Shown: one piece after another, positions 25,114-33,981 of the stretch | Layout of the letters: each line of letters opens with the position of its first letter | How positions within the stretch are numbered: the first letter of the stretch is position 1 | Assembly (NCBI GenBank): GCA_948466315.1 | Contig: CAOJZZ010000005.1 | Span: 1 to 41,272 of the forward strand | Reading direction: 5' to 3' | Length of the DNA: 41,272 nucleotides | DNA from: an uncultured Mycoplasmatota bacterium | GTDB taxonomy: Bacteria; Bacillota_I; Bacilli_A; RF39; UBA660 | The notes under the pieces: generated by a model | What the model saw: only the letters and a program-made list of their open reading frames with translations | The model's database searches: none | Told to the model about the DNA's origin: nothing | Translations under genes and position numbers: made by a program

Positions 25114-26142
25114 ATGAAAAAGAAAATATGTTTAATAGGACTATTACTATTAATAGCAACAATTACATTACCAATAACAACTAAAGCAAAGGATCTTGAC
25201 TTAACAATTTATACAGCTGAGACTTTACAAGAAACTTTAACTAAAGAAAACATAACAGGAGATTTTACAAATTACCAAGCAACAGATGACAAAGCTACGA
25301 TTTATGTTTTCAGACAAGATGGCTGCTTAAATTGTAAAAACTTCTATAATTTTGTAGCAAACACTTTATTAGTTAATCACGCTGATAAATTTAGAGTAAT
25401 AAGTTATGAAGTTAAAAACAACCAATTAAATAACAATCTAAGAATACAAGTTCAAGATTTTATGGGAGAAGAAGTAAACGTTACACCCTACATTATTATT
25501 GGAGAAAAAACATTTAGCGGACACATAGATGCTGCAAAACAAAAAGAAATAGAAGCTGCTATTCTTGCATTATATAATGATGCTAACAAATATGATGTAT
25601 TAAAAGACATGAAAGATAATAAAAAAGAATTTAGCGATGCAACTAACAAAATAATAGTAACAACATCAAAGGCATTAAACAAAAATAATAGTTTGAAAAC
25701 AATAAATACTAATCATCAAGATTTAACAATCGCTAACTTCAACTATATAACATCTTATGATATTAAAATAGTAGATGATAAAAATAATATAGTACCATCA
25801 AATACTGGAACTTTTACTATTAAGATTCCTGTAACACAAAAATTTGATATGTATAAGGTTGTTTCTTTAGATACAAATGGAACAACAACCGATATTAACA
25901 ATGTCTCATATAAAGATGGTTATATTATTTTTACAACAACCAATTTATTAGAATATGTAGTATATGGAAAAAACAATACATCAAATGATACTACAAATGA
26001 AACAGTTACTGAAATAAGTAATCAAATAAACGAAGAGAATCCAAACACATTAGATAATATACAGCTTTATGTATTAACATTAATACTTGGTAGTATTACT
26101 TTAGTAAGTAGTTCCATAATTTTAAAAAAGAAAATAAATTAA
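25114..26142 (+). CDS. Secreted thioredoxin-like protein with sortase sorting signal
   Basis: A protein of 342 aa starting behind AAAGGAGAGAAGTT. The N-terminal signal peptide ends near ITTKA (about residue 24). A thioredoxin-like domain follows (about 45-155): YVFRQDGCLNCKNFYNF holds a CxxC pair (Cys71, Cys74), and VTPYIIIGEKTFSG has the usual cis-Pro (Pro125). Residues 200-290 form a beta-rich domain. The C terminus is NPNTLDN (309-315), a hydrophobic segment and KKK, the layout of a sortase substrate with an NPxT-type signal. The next gene is a class B-like sortase. The protein probably acts as a wall-anchored thiol oxidoreductase; possible clients are the cysteine-containing secreted proteins encoded elsewhere in the window. 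Confidence 0.85.
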   Translation: MKKKICLIGLLLLIATITLPITTKAKDLDLTIYTAETLQETLTKENITGDFTNYQATDDKATIYVFRQDGCLNCKNFYNFVANTLLVNHADKFRVISYEVKNNQLNNNLRIQVQDFMGEEVNVTPYIIIGEKTFSGHIDAAKQKEIEAAILALYNDANKYDVLKDMKDNKKEFSDATNKIIVTTSKALNKNNSLKTINTNHQDLTIANFNYITSYDIKIVDDKNNIVPSNTGTFTIKIPVTQKFDMYKVVSLDTNGTTTDINNVSYKDGYIIFTTTNLLEYVVYGKNNTSNDTTNETVTEISNQINEENPNTLDNIQLYVLTLILGSITLVSSSIILKKKIN

Positions 26143-26143
26143 C

Positions 26144-26176
26144 AAAAAGTTCTATGTATAAAACATGGAACTTTTT
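26144..26176 (+). terminator. Attenuator-like hairpin between substrate and sortase genes
   Basis: AAAAAGTTCTATG pairs with CATGGAACTTTTT (one U-G wobble) around a seven-base loop, and the stem ends in five T. It starts two bases after the stop codon of the thioredoxin-like gene, and 12 bases separate it from the sortase start. No promoter is visible in between, so partial read-through would set the amount of sortase relative to substrate. Confidence 0.65.
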
Positions 26177-26188
26177 AAGGAGTATACA

Positions 26189-27007
26189 ATGAGAAAAAGA
26201 AAAATTAAAAAAAGACTAGAAAAGAGAAAAAAACATCTTTTCTTAAAGTTTACAATTATAATATCCTCACTAAGTATCATTTATAGTGGCATCTACATTT
26301 TTCTTTGGACAAAAGACAATTATAATACTAATAAAGAACTAATTGATATTAAAAATAACACTCCTATAACAAAAATACATTCAGAGAAAGAAAAAGAAAA
26401 ATCATTTAATCCCTATAAAGATTTTCCTACAATAAACTATTTAGAAGTCGATTTTTCAAACTTAATAGAAAAAAATCCAGAAACAGTAGCCTGGATAGTA
26501 GTTAATAATACCAATATAAATTATCCAGTAGTTCAACATAATGATAATAAATACTACTTAAATCATAGCTTCAATAAGCAAAAAAATGATGCTGGATGGA
26601 TCTTTATGGACTATCGAAATAATATAAAAAATATGGAAAAAAACACTATAATTTATGCTCATGGAAGACAAGATGGTTCTATGTTTGGCAATTTAAAAAA
26701 TACTTTGAAAGATAAATGGTATAAGAATACTAACAACCATATAATAAACTTATCAACCAAACACGAAAATATGTTATGGCAAATATTTAGTATCTATAAA
26801 ATTAAAACTACTAATGACTACATTCAGACAGACTTTCAAGAAGAAACATCTTTTAATAACTTTTTAACTACAATAACAAATCGTAGTATTTATAATTTTA
26901 AAACTCCCCCTAAGAAAACTGATAATATTTTAACCCTATCTACTTGCTATAACGAAAAAGAAAAAGTAGTAATTCATGCAAAACTAATAAAAACTAAACA
27001 AAGATAA
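26189..27007 (+). CDS. Class B-like sortase
   Basis: A protein of 272 aa. The start is the ATG at 26189, since AAGGAG lies six bases upstream; an in-frame ATG at 26165 lies within the hairpin and lacks a ribosome site. Residues 1-20 are strongly basic, followed by a membrane segment (about 22-42). The sortase core shows NINYPVVQHNDNKYYLNHSF, IIYAHGRQDGSMFGNL (catalytic His158) and LTLSTCYNEKEKVVIHAKL (catalytic Cys253). The position of the conserved Arg after the Cys appears to be Lys259. It joins sorted proteins to the wall; the neighbour with NPNTLDN is its likely substrate. Confidence 0.88.
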   Translation: MRKRKIKKRLEKRKKHLFLKFTIIISSLSIIYSGIYIFLWTKDNYNTNKELIDIKNNTPITKIHSEKEKEKSFNPYKDFPTINYLEVDFSNLIEKNPETVAWIVVNNTNINYPVVQHNDNKYYLNHSFNKQKNDAGWIFMDYRNNIKNMEKNTIIYAHGRQDGSMFGNLKNTLKDKWYKNTNNHIINLSTKHENMLWQIFSIYKIKTTNDYIQTDFQEETSFNNFLTTITNRSIYNFKTPPKKTDNILTLSTCYNEKEKVVIHAKLIKTKQR

Positions 27008-27072
27008 ATATTATTAGAAAAGAAAAAAACTAATTTGTTCTCTAAAAGCTTTGCCTAACAATAAATGTTCCC

Positions 27073-27675
27073 TTAATATTTCAACCATAAAATAAAATTT
27101 ATCCATAATAAATCATTTCGTTTTTTATCAAATGACCAATTATCAAAACAATCAATTATTTCAATGTTATATTCTAACTTATCTAATATTTTCTCAAATT
27201 CCTCTCTTGTAAAAAAGCTATAATATTTACCATCTTTTATCTCATGATTTTCTCCCTTTTTAAAAGTTATATACATTATTCCATTTTTCTTTAAAGCTCT
27301 AATCATTAATTTTAATATATAAGGCAACTCTTCTTTTGAAACATGCAAAATAGAAGAACAAGCCCATATTGCATCATAAATATTTTCATCTTTCAACTCA
27401 TCAAACCTAAGACAAGAAACATCTTGTCCAATATAATTACTAGCTAACTTACACATCTCAATAGATCCATCAATCGCTTTAACCTTATAACCATGTTCTA
27501 AAAAGTATTTACTATCTCTACCACAACCACAACCAAAATCTAGTATATAGCAACAATCAGGAATTAACGAAAGAAATTTATCATAAACTATTCCCATATC
27601 AACATCTACAGTCTGTTCAAAATACATTTTAGCATTATTATTATAATATTCTATAGCATCATATTTCTTTTTCAT
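27073..27675 (-). CDS. Class I SAM-dependent methyltransferase
   Basis: A protein of 200 aa with an ATG at 27673-27675. Motif I is ILDFGCGCGRDSKYF (about 44-58), the SAM-binding loop, followed by GYKVKAIDGS with the acidic residue that binds the ribose. WACSSILHVSKEELP and GIMYITFKKGENHE fit motifs III-IV of the TehB/UbiE-like Methyltransf_11/25 type. The substrate cannot be told from sequence. It is convergent with the sortase gene and has no operon partner to give a hint. Confidence 0.82.
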   Translation of the reverse strand: MKKKYDAIEYYNNNAKMYFEQTVDVDMGIVYDKFLSLIPDCCYILDFGCGCGRDSKYFLEHGYKVKAIDGSIEMCKLASNYIGQDVSCLRFDELKDENIYDAIWACSSILHVSKEELPYILKLMIRALKKNGIMYITFKKGENHEIKDGKYYSFFTREEFEKILDKLEYNIEIIDCFDNWSFDKKRNDLLWINFILWLKY

Positions 27676-27708
27676 CTTACTACTCTCTTACATCAAAAAA
27701 CAAAAAAA

Positions 27709-27918
27709 CTATTGATATTTTTCCATAGACTTCATCATCTGATTAATTTGTTTTTGATTAGGTTTTCTTCCCATTTGCATCATAAGAGCTTTAATCATAT
27801 CCTCATTAATAGGAGGATTATTCTTTAAATATTTTTTCAGAAACATTCTAGCTCCAAAAAAACCAATACAAATTCCAATTAAAAGACCAATAACAACCAT
27901 CAAAATATCATGTAACAT
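27709..27918 (-). CDS. yneF: YneF family membrane protein (UPF0154)
   Basis: A protein of 69 aa from the ATG at 27916-27918 with AGGAGATGATTTG before it; an adjacent TTG could be read instead. One membrane helix (about 3-23), then [20 protein letters not shown] and a C-terminal [20 protein letters not shown], which are the family signature. Function unknown. As in Bacillus subtilis it lies beside sirA and tkt. Confidence 0.92.
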   Translation of the reverse strand: MLHDILMVVIGLLIGICIGFFGARMFLKKYLKNNPPINEDMIKALMMQMGRKPNQKQINQMMKSMEKYQ

Positions 27919-27971
27919 CAAATCATCTCCTCTAATATTAGTATACTAAAATAATATTATTAAAACAAGTT

Positions 27972-28433
27972 TTAATTCCACATATGTATTATTGGAGAAT
28001 TAAAAGTCTCTACTTCAGAAAATTTATCTGATAAAAAGAAATACTCCTGATACTTAAAACAACAGACAAAATAATTATCAGAAAAATCCTTTAAAATATC
28101 AAAAAAAGAAGATGTTTCCTGTTCCAATTCTAATCTAATATAACTCCTTTTTACAACCAATCTACTAATCTCATTTCTATACAAATTATTAATATAATGT
28201 ACATCTTTCCTCTTAGAATAAGGAATATTTTGATGATACCTTAAAAATATTTTTCTATCAAGAATCACCTTATTAATAGGTTTTGTTAACTGAACAAATA
28301 AATTATAACCATACTCTACTTCTTCTGTATCCAAATAATATATTTGCCTCAATATATTATAAAGTACTCTTTCATTACCTTTATATAAATTAACAAATTC
28401 CTCTTTTAACTCGAAAACAAAATAGACCTTCAT
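27972..28433 (-). CDS. sirA: SirA-like sporulation inhibitor of replication
   Basis: In Bacillus subtilis SirA binds the N-terminal domain of DnaA and blocks new rounds of replication when cells commit to sporulation. This protein has 153 aa against 148 in Bacillus. It shares the start Y-x-(F/Y)-x-L-K-E-E-F, with spaced residues along the first helix, and has a similar YINNLYRNEISRL segment. Overall identity looks low, so the assignment rests on these matches together with the gene order tkt-sirA-yneF. The ATG at 28431-28433 follows TGGTGATAAA. The 51-bp gap to tkt suggests cotranscription. Confidence 0.75.
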   Translation of the reverse strand: MKVYFVFELKEEFVNLYKGNERVLYNILRQIYYLDTEEVEYGYNLFVQLTKPINKVILDRKIFLRYHQNIPYSKRKDVHYINNLYRNEISRLVVKRSYIRLELEQETSSFFDILKDFSDNYFVCCFKYQEYFFLSDKFSEVETFNSPIIHMWN

Positions 28434-28455
28434 TTTATCACCAAACTCAGTGTAT

Positions 28456-28477
28456 CAAAAATAAAAGTCTATTTTTG
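28456..28477. repeat. Hairpin between tkt and sirA
   Basis: CAAAAATA and TATTTTTG form a perfect 8-bp stem around a six-base loop. No T-run follows on the minus strand, so it may be a weak attenuator or an mRNA processing structure, not a full terminator. Confidence 0.35.
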
Positions 28478-28484
28478 TCGTTTT

Positions 28485-30470
28485 CTACTTTAATAACTTC
28501 TCAATTCTCTTTTCTAAACTTCTTACATCAAATCTATATTTTTTATAAACATCATCTTTTCTACCACTCAAGCCAAACTGATCAAGAGTAATCAAATACT
28601 TACTATTAAAAACTAAACGATTCCATGAAAAAGATGATGCAGCCTCAATAACAATTTTTCTAATCTCAACAGGTAACACTTCCTCAATATATTCATCACT
28701 TTGTTGTAAAAAAAGACCTAAGTTAGGCATAGAAACGACTCTAATTTCTATTCCTTTTACTCTAAGATTTTTGGCTACATCTATTGCTAAATGAACTTCC
28801 TCACCTGTTGCTATCACAATTCCATCAGCTCTCTTTAAAGTATCAAAAACAACATACCCACCTTTTTCTACTTCACTAATCTTAGTAGAATCAAGTATTG
28901 GCAATGAATTTCTTGATAAACAAATAGCAGCTGGACCACTATTTCTCTTAAGAATTGCTTTATAAACTCCAATAACTTCATTAGCATCAGCTGGACGATA
29001 AACCGAAAGGTTAGGCATACTACGTAAACTAACTAATTGCTCTACTGGCTGATGCGTAGGTCCATCTTCACCAACACTAATAGAATCATGAGTAAAAATA
29101 TAAGTAATAGGTAAATTCATCATACAAGCCATCCTAATAGCGGGACGCATATAATCACTAAAAGCTAAAAATGTAGAACCATAAGGACGAAAACCACATA
29201 AAGCCATTCCATTTAAAATAGCTCCCATGGCATGCTCTCTAACGCCAAAATAAATATTCTTACCCATATAATCGTCTGAAGAGAAAACTCCACCATCAAA
29301 AATAAAATTCTTGCAAGCTGCAAATAAATCAGCACTTCCTCCCATTATAAATGGATATTTTAAAACAAAAGAATTTAACAGCTTAGACGAAGTAACTCTA
29401 GGGGACTCTATCGCATCACGTGGTGGATTATATACTAACTCTACAGAATCAAGTTTTTTATCAATATTCATAAAATAAGAAAGTTCCTTTTTCTCTTCCT
29501 TTGACAAACCCTCAATTAAATCATTAAAATCTTCATATAGTCCACGACATCGTCTATCAATTAAATATCTAAACCCTCCTCTAGTATCTTTCGAAGTACT
29601 AAAAGGAATATCTCTAAATCTCAAAGTCTCCTTTAATTTAGTTATTTCCTCTCTATCTAATGCACCCCCATGAACCAGATTCGTCCCTTGTAAAGATGAA
29701 TATTTACCAATTACTGTTTTAATAATAATAATAGTAGGCTTATCCAAGCTATTCTTAGCCTCCGCAATTGCCTTAGAAATAGCTGTATAACTCTCACCCT
29801 CTGAAACAGTGAGTACATTAAAACCCATTGCCATAAATCTCATCGCAATATTTTCTCTAAAAGTAAGAGAAACACTACCATCTAAACAAATATCATTAGA
29901 ATCATAAAGTAAAATCAACTTATTTAATTTTAAGGTTCCAGCTAAAGATAAGGCCTCATAGCTAACCCCCTCCATCAAATCACCATCACCACATAAAACA
30001 TAGGTATAATAATCAATAACCTTCTTTTTACCCTTAGTATATCTAGCTTCCAAACTAGCCTCAGCCATAGCCATACCAACAGCACTGGCTATTCCCTGAC
30101 CTAAAGGACCTGTACTCATATCAACTCCTGGAGTAACACCATACTCAGGATGACCAGGAGTAATAGAACCAAGTTGTCTAAATTGTTTTAAATCATCTAA
30201 ATCAACAGGAAAACCAGCCATATATAAAGTCGCATAAAGTAAAGCTGAACCATGTCCAGCGGATAATACAAATCTATCCCTATTAAAATAATCTGGATGA
30301 CTAGGATCAAAACGTAAATGATGAGCATACAAAGTATAAATAATAGGAGCTGCCCCCAAGACAATACCAGGATGACCACTACCAGCTGCATCAATCATAT
30401 CAATACCAAGACAACGTATTTGATCAATAATACGCTCCTGATTAATTGCTCTTTTAAGTTTTCTTTGCAT
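28485..30470 (-). CDS. tkt: Transketolase
   Basis: Thiamine-diphosphate enzyme of the pentose phosphate pathway that moves two-carbon units between ketose and aldose phosphates. It has 661 aa, the normal length. The start MQRKLKRAINQERIIDQIR uses the ATG at 30468-30470 (GGGAGG nine bases upstream); an earlier in-frame ATG lies before the ribosome site. Key matches are AAGSGHPGIVLGAAP, STGPLGQGIASAVGMA, the ThDP motif GDGDLMEGVSYEAL, FGVREHAMGAILNG and HDSISVGEDGPTHQPVEQL. It is the first gene of the tkt-sirA-yneF cluster. Confidence 0.97.
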   Translation of the reverse strand: MQRKLKRAINQERIIDQIRCLGIDMIDAAGSGHPGIVLGAAPIIYTLYAHHLRFDPSHPDYFNRDRFVLSAGHGSALLYATLYMAGFPVDLDDLKQFRQLGSITPGHPEYGVTPGVDMSTGPLGQGIASAVGMAMAEASLEARYTKGKKKVIDYYTYVLCGDGDLMEGVSYEALSLAGTLKLNKLILLYDSNDICLDGSVSLTFRENIAMRFMAMGFNVLTVSEGESYTAISKAIAEAKNSLDKPTIIIIKTVIGKYSSLQGTNLVHGGALDREEITKLKETLRFRDIPFSTSKDTRGGFRYLIDRRCRGLYEDFNDLIEGLSKEEKKELSYFMNIDKKLDSVELVYNPPRDAIESPRVTSSKLLNSFVLKYPFIMGGSADLFAACKNFIFDGGVFSSDDYMGKNIYFGVREHAMGAILNGMALCGFRPYGSTFLAFSDYMRPAIRMACMMNLPITYIFTHDSISVGEDGPTHQPVEQLVSLRSMPNLSVYRPADANEVIGVYKAILKRNSGPAAICLSRNSLPILDSTKISEVEKGGYVVFDTLKRADGIVIATGEEVHLAIDVAKNLRVKGIEIRVVSMPNLGLFLQQSDEYIEEVLPVEIRKIVIEAASSFSWNRLVFNSKYLITLDQFGLSGRKDDVYKKYRFDVRSLEKRIEKLLK

Positions 30471-30499
30471 AGGAAATATCCTCCCTTTCATTGTCACCT

Positions 30500-30529
30500 A
30501 TTATAACATATGACTGCCCTTAATCGCAA
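30500..30529 (-). promoter_or_regulatory. Promoter of tkt
   Basis: On the minus strand TTGCGA and TATAAT are 18 bp apart, with TG one base before the -10 (TGTTATAAT, an extended -10). The leader before the start codon is about 22 bases. Confidence 0.65.
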
Positions 30530-30547
30530 CCTAACCAAATAACCCGT

Positions 30548-30584
30548 AAAAAAAGAAAGTTATAACACCTCAAAACTATTAACT
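30548..30584 (-). terminator. Terminator of the Ca2+-ATPase gene
   Basis: On the minus strand AGTTAATA and TATAACT pair (one bulge) around a 12-base loop, then TTCTTTTTTT. The left arm overlaps the stop codon. Confidence 0.5.
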
Positions 30585-33197
30585 ATGAAACCTTATTTTC
30601 TTATACAATTCAACTACAACAACAATAACCAAAGATAAAAGAAACAAACCACCTAAAACTGGAATAGGTACTGATACTGTCTGTAACATTTTTGATAAAA
30701 AGTCAACTTCCATCACCAAAATCCCTAAAAAGATAGAACCAATTACGCCAAGAAGAATCATTAAATTATTTCTAATAGGTACCGAAAACAACGAATTTTT
30801 CTCACTTCTACAATTAAATACATGAACATTTTGAATAAAAATCATAAAAATCATTACATATCCACGAGCAGTAATCACATCCATATGTAAAATATTTATT
30901 AAATAGAACCAAACACTAAATACTAAAAAACCAATTACCAAACCTGAAACTAATATCTCTTCAAATAACCCCTTATCTAATAAAGACTCTTTAGGATCTC
31001 TTGGTTTTTCTCTCATAATATCATCTTCTGCCTTCTCAAAAGACAAAGCAAAATCCTGTATTCCATCAGTTACTACATTAAGAAACAATAATTGAATAGC
31101 AACCAAAGGCATTGGCATGTTACAAATAATAGAAAGAATAAAAAATAATACTTCTGCCAAACCACACGAAATCAAAAAATAAATAATTTTACGAATATTA
31201 GCATAAGCAACCCTACCTTGTAAAATCCCACTAACAATTGATTTAAAATTATCATCAAGAACAATCATTTTAGAAGCTTCTCGCGCGATATCTGTACCAC
31301 TTCCCATAGCAATACCTAAATTAGCACTACGCAATGCTAAGGCATCATTAACGCCATCCCCTGTAACAGCAACAAACTCTCCACTCCTCTTAAGTGACTC
31401 AACTATCTTAAGCTTTTGCATCGGACTAATCCTAGTAAATACTAAATGACTCTTTACAAATTTATCGAATTCCACATCCCCCTTAGCTAAATACTCATCC
31501 ACCAAAACACCTGTAGTTACTTCAGCATAATTATTTGTAAGTTTCAAATCTTTAGCTATTTTAAAAGCAGTTAGCTGATGATCACCAGTAATCATTAATA
31601 CTTTAATACCAGCCCTTCTACATTTCTCAATAGAAGAAACAACTTCCTTTCTAATCGGATCAATAAAACCTACCATTCCCATAAATTTTAAATTCTTGAT
31701 ATCTTTTTCTGTATAAGTTGACTTTTTTCTTACTTCTCCCATAGCAAGAGCAATCACTCGATAACCAGAAGCCGCCAACTCCTCATTCTGTTTTTCTAAC
31801 TTTTTAATATCAAACTTACTAACTAAATTACTACTTTTACAAAAAGATATTACTTTCTCCAAAGAACCCTTTACAGTACAACAAACCTTAGCTTCATCTT
31901 CATAGAAAACAGCTGAATACTTATTCTCTGATTCATAAGGAATTTTTTCTAATACTTTAGCTTTTGAAATATCAACCTTTAATTTCTTGCCTAATACCAA
32001 AAAAGCAACATCAATTGAATCCCCTAAATGAGAATCCTTATTAATACTAGCTTCATTATTAATAACTCCACAAAAAGCCAACTCAGAAGCATAAGAAATA
32101 TCCTCTCCTATAACAGTCCCAGAAAAATCATAACCTACTCCTAATACTTCATAAATATTCCCATTAGGCAATACTATTTTTTTAGCCATTTGCTCATTAA
32201 CAGTAAGTGTTCCCGTCTTATCAGAAGCAATAACTGTACAACTACCCAAAGACTCAATTGAATGTAGCTTTTTAGCAACCACCTTCTCTTTTGCCATATT
32301 ATTAGAAGCAATAGTTAAAGCCATAGTAAGAGCAAGAGGTAACCCCTCTGGCATAGCAGAAACAGCTAAAGCTACTACTGATAAAAAAATCTGATTCATT
32401 GATTCTCCCTTAATAAGTAATAAAATAGTAATAATAAAAGCAACAATAACTACTAAAAAACTAATCTTTTTAGATAACTCTTCTATTCTGATAGTTAAAG
32501 GAGACTTTTCCTCTTTAGTATTATTAATACCCTCAGCAATTTTCCCAATCTCAGTAGCAATACCTGTCAAGACAACAACAGCCACACATCTCCCTGTAAC
32601 TACATTAGTCCCAGCAAATAACATATTACTTTGTTCGCTAATGGGCAAATTCTCATTTTTCAAAACATCTTTATTTTTAGCAACTGCCATACTTTCACCA
32701 GTCAAAATAGACTCATCAACAGTAAAATTATATGAATCAATTATCCTTAAATCAGCAGATATTTTATCCCCTGATTCTAAGTAAACTATATCACCAACAA
32801 CCAAATCTGAAGAATCAATCATAATCTTTTTATTATCTCTAAGTACTCTAGTTTGTAAAGCAACCAACTTAGATAAACTAGCAGCTGTATTATTAGCCTT
32901 ATTTTCTTGATATGTTCCCATTATCAAATCAATTAAAATTATAAAAATTATAGCTACACCATCAATAATTTCTGAAACCAAAAAAGAAGAAACGGCAGCT
33001 ACCACTAGCAATAATACAATAGGATCAATTAATTCATTAAAAAATATTTTAAAAACACTATCTTGTTTTGATTTTGGCAATAAATTTTTACCATTAGCTT
33101 CTAATCTTGAAAGACTCTCCTTTGTACTAAGTCCCTCATCACTTGTCAAAACATTTTCAAAAATTTGTTTTTTAGTTAAAAGATACCATTTATTCAT
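30579..33197 (-). CDS. Calcium-type P-type ATPase (P2A family)
   Basis: A protein of 872 aa that pumps cations, most likely Ca2+, out of the cell using ATP. Layout: an N-terminal cation-ATPase domain, membrane helices M1-M2 (about 55-95), actuator with TGES (167-170), M3-M4 with PEGLP (283-287), phosphorylated Asp326 in SDKTGTLT, ATP-binding domain, TGDGVND hinge, and M5-M10. PEGLP, not CPx, rules out a heavy-metal pump. M6 carries NVVTDGIQDFALSFE, including the cation-binding Asp. The start codon overlaps the end of the acetyltransferase gene by 8 bp, so translation is coupled. Confidence 0.93.
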   Translation of the reverse strand: MNKWYLLTKKQIFENVLTSDEGLSTKESLSRLEANGKNLLPKSKQDSVFKIFFNELIDPIVLLLVVAAVSSFLVSEIIDGVAIIFIILIDLIMGTYQENKANNTAASLSKLVALQTRVLRDNKKIMIDSSDLVVGDIVYLESGDKISADLRIIDSYNFTVDESILTGESMAVAKNKDVLKNENLPISEQSNMLFAGTNVVTGRCVAVVVLTGIATEIGKIAEGINNTKEEKSPLTIRIEELSKKISFLVVIVAFIITILLLIKGESMNQIFLSVVALAVSAMPEGLPLALTMALTIASNNMAKEKVVAKKLHSIESLGSCTVIASDKTGTLTVNEQMAKKIVLPNGNIYEVLGVGYDFSGTVIGEDISYASELAFCGVINNEASINKDSHLGDSIDVAFLVLGKKLKVDISKAKVLEKIPYESENKYSAVFYEDEAKVCCTVKGSLEKVISFCKSSNLVSKFDIKKLEKQNEELAASGYRVIALAMGEVRKKSTYTEKDIKNLKFMGMVGFIDPIRKEVVSSIEKCRRAGIKVLMITGDHQLTAFKIAKDLKLTNNYAEVTTGVLVDEYLAKGDVEFDKFVKSHLVFTRISPMQKLKIVESLKRSGEFVAVTGDGVNDALALRSANLGIAMGSGTDIAREASKMIVLDDNFKSIVSGILQGRVAYANIRKIIYFLISCGLAEVLFFILSIICNMPMPLVAIQLLFLNVVTDGIQDFALSFEKAEDDIMREKPRDPKESLLDKGLFEEILVSGLVIGFLVFSVWFYLINILHMDVITARGYVMIFMIFIQNVHVFNCRSEKNSLFSVPIRNNLMILLGVIGSIFLGILVMEVDFLSKMLQTVSVPIPVLGGLFLLSLVIVVVVELYKKIRFHS

Positions 33198-33768
33198 CTA
33201 TCTCACCATTTTCATTAAGTTTTTTTACAACTCTAGCAGGATTACCCACAACTAAAACATTACTTTCAATATCAGATACCACCACACTAGAAGCACCTAC
33301 TACTACGTTATCTCCTATTTTAACACCTGGTAAAACTACTACATTACCGCCAAACCAAACATTATTACCAACACTAATAGGAAGAGCCCACTCTAATCCC
33401 TGATTTCTCCTCTTAAAATCAATTGGATGACAAGCTGTATAAAAACTACAATTAGGTCCTATAAAAACATCATCACCAAAAGTAACCCTATTTCCATCTA
33501 AAATAGTAAGACCATAATTAGCATAAAATCTTTCACCAATTTCTATATTTTCCCCATAATCACACCTAAAAGGCTGTTCAATAAGAAACTTATCTCCACA
33601 TGAGCCAAGAATACTTTTTAAAACTTCTTTTCTTTTTTTAGTATTAGAAGGTTTAATATTATTATACAAAAAACATAAATCTTGTGTTTTCTCCCTAAGA
33701 GCAATAATTTCCTCATCATAATTAGGATTATAAACTTCTCCTAGTAATACTTTTTCTCTCAAAGACAT
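33190..33768 (-). CDS. Maltose/galactoside O-acetyltransferase family
   Basis: A protein of 192 aa of the left-handed beta-helix hexapeptide type, which transfers acetyl from acetyl-CoA to a sugar hydroxyl. Family matches: MSLREKVLLGEVYNPNYDEE at the start (Mac domain), FRCDYGENIEIGERFYANYG, the catalytic His in FYTACHPID, and the coil repeats VGNNVWFGGNVVVLPGVKIG and VVGASSVVVSDI. The Mac domain points to maltose acetyltransferase (Maa) more than to LacA. The ATG at 33766-33768 follows GGAGGTTTTTAA. It overlaps the Ca2+-ATPase start; a functional link is not obvious. Confidence 0.9.
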   Translation of the reverse strand: MSLREKVLLGEVYNPNYDEEIIALREKTQDLCFLYNNIKPSNTKKRKEVLKSILGSCGDKFLIEQPFRCDYGENIEIGERFYANYGLTILDGNRVTFGDDVFIGPNCSFYTACHPIDFKRRNQGLEWALPISVGNNVWFGGNVVVLPGVKIGDNVVVGASSVVVSDIESNVLVVGNPARVVKKLNENGEIDE

Positions 33769-33981
33769 TTAAAAACCTCCTATCATTACAGAAATTATAC
33801 CACATAGAATAAAAGAAAAAAACAAATATTTTATACCAAACAGGATAAAATTATAGATTAAGTAAAGAAAGTGATCTGAAGCAAGTAAATAAAAGGATTT
33901 GCACAATTTTTCACCATCAAAAACAGTTTCATAGTATAATGAAATCACATAAAAGAACTTGTAAAAAACATAAGAAAGCAT
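33769..33981 (-). CDS. Possible small hydrophobic protein
   Basis: An open frame of 70 codons, Phe/Tyr/Leu-rich, with one convincing membrane segment (about 42-66) and a hydrophobic N terminus. Its stop codon directly precedes the acetyltransferase start (TAAATG), and the ribosome site of that gene lies inside it. Its own ATG lacks a good ribosome site (TTATTAGATAA). I do not recognise it. It may be a leader peptide, a small membrane protein or chance open frame in AT-rich DNA. Confidence 0.25.
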   Translation of the reverse strand: MLSYVFYKFFYVISLYYETVFDGEKLCKSFYLLASDHFLYLIYNFILFGIKYLFFSFILCGIISVMIGGF

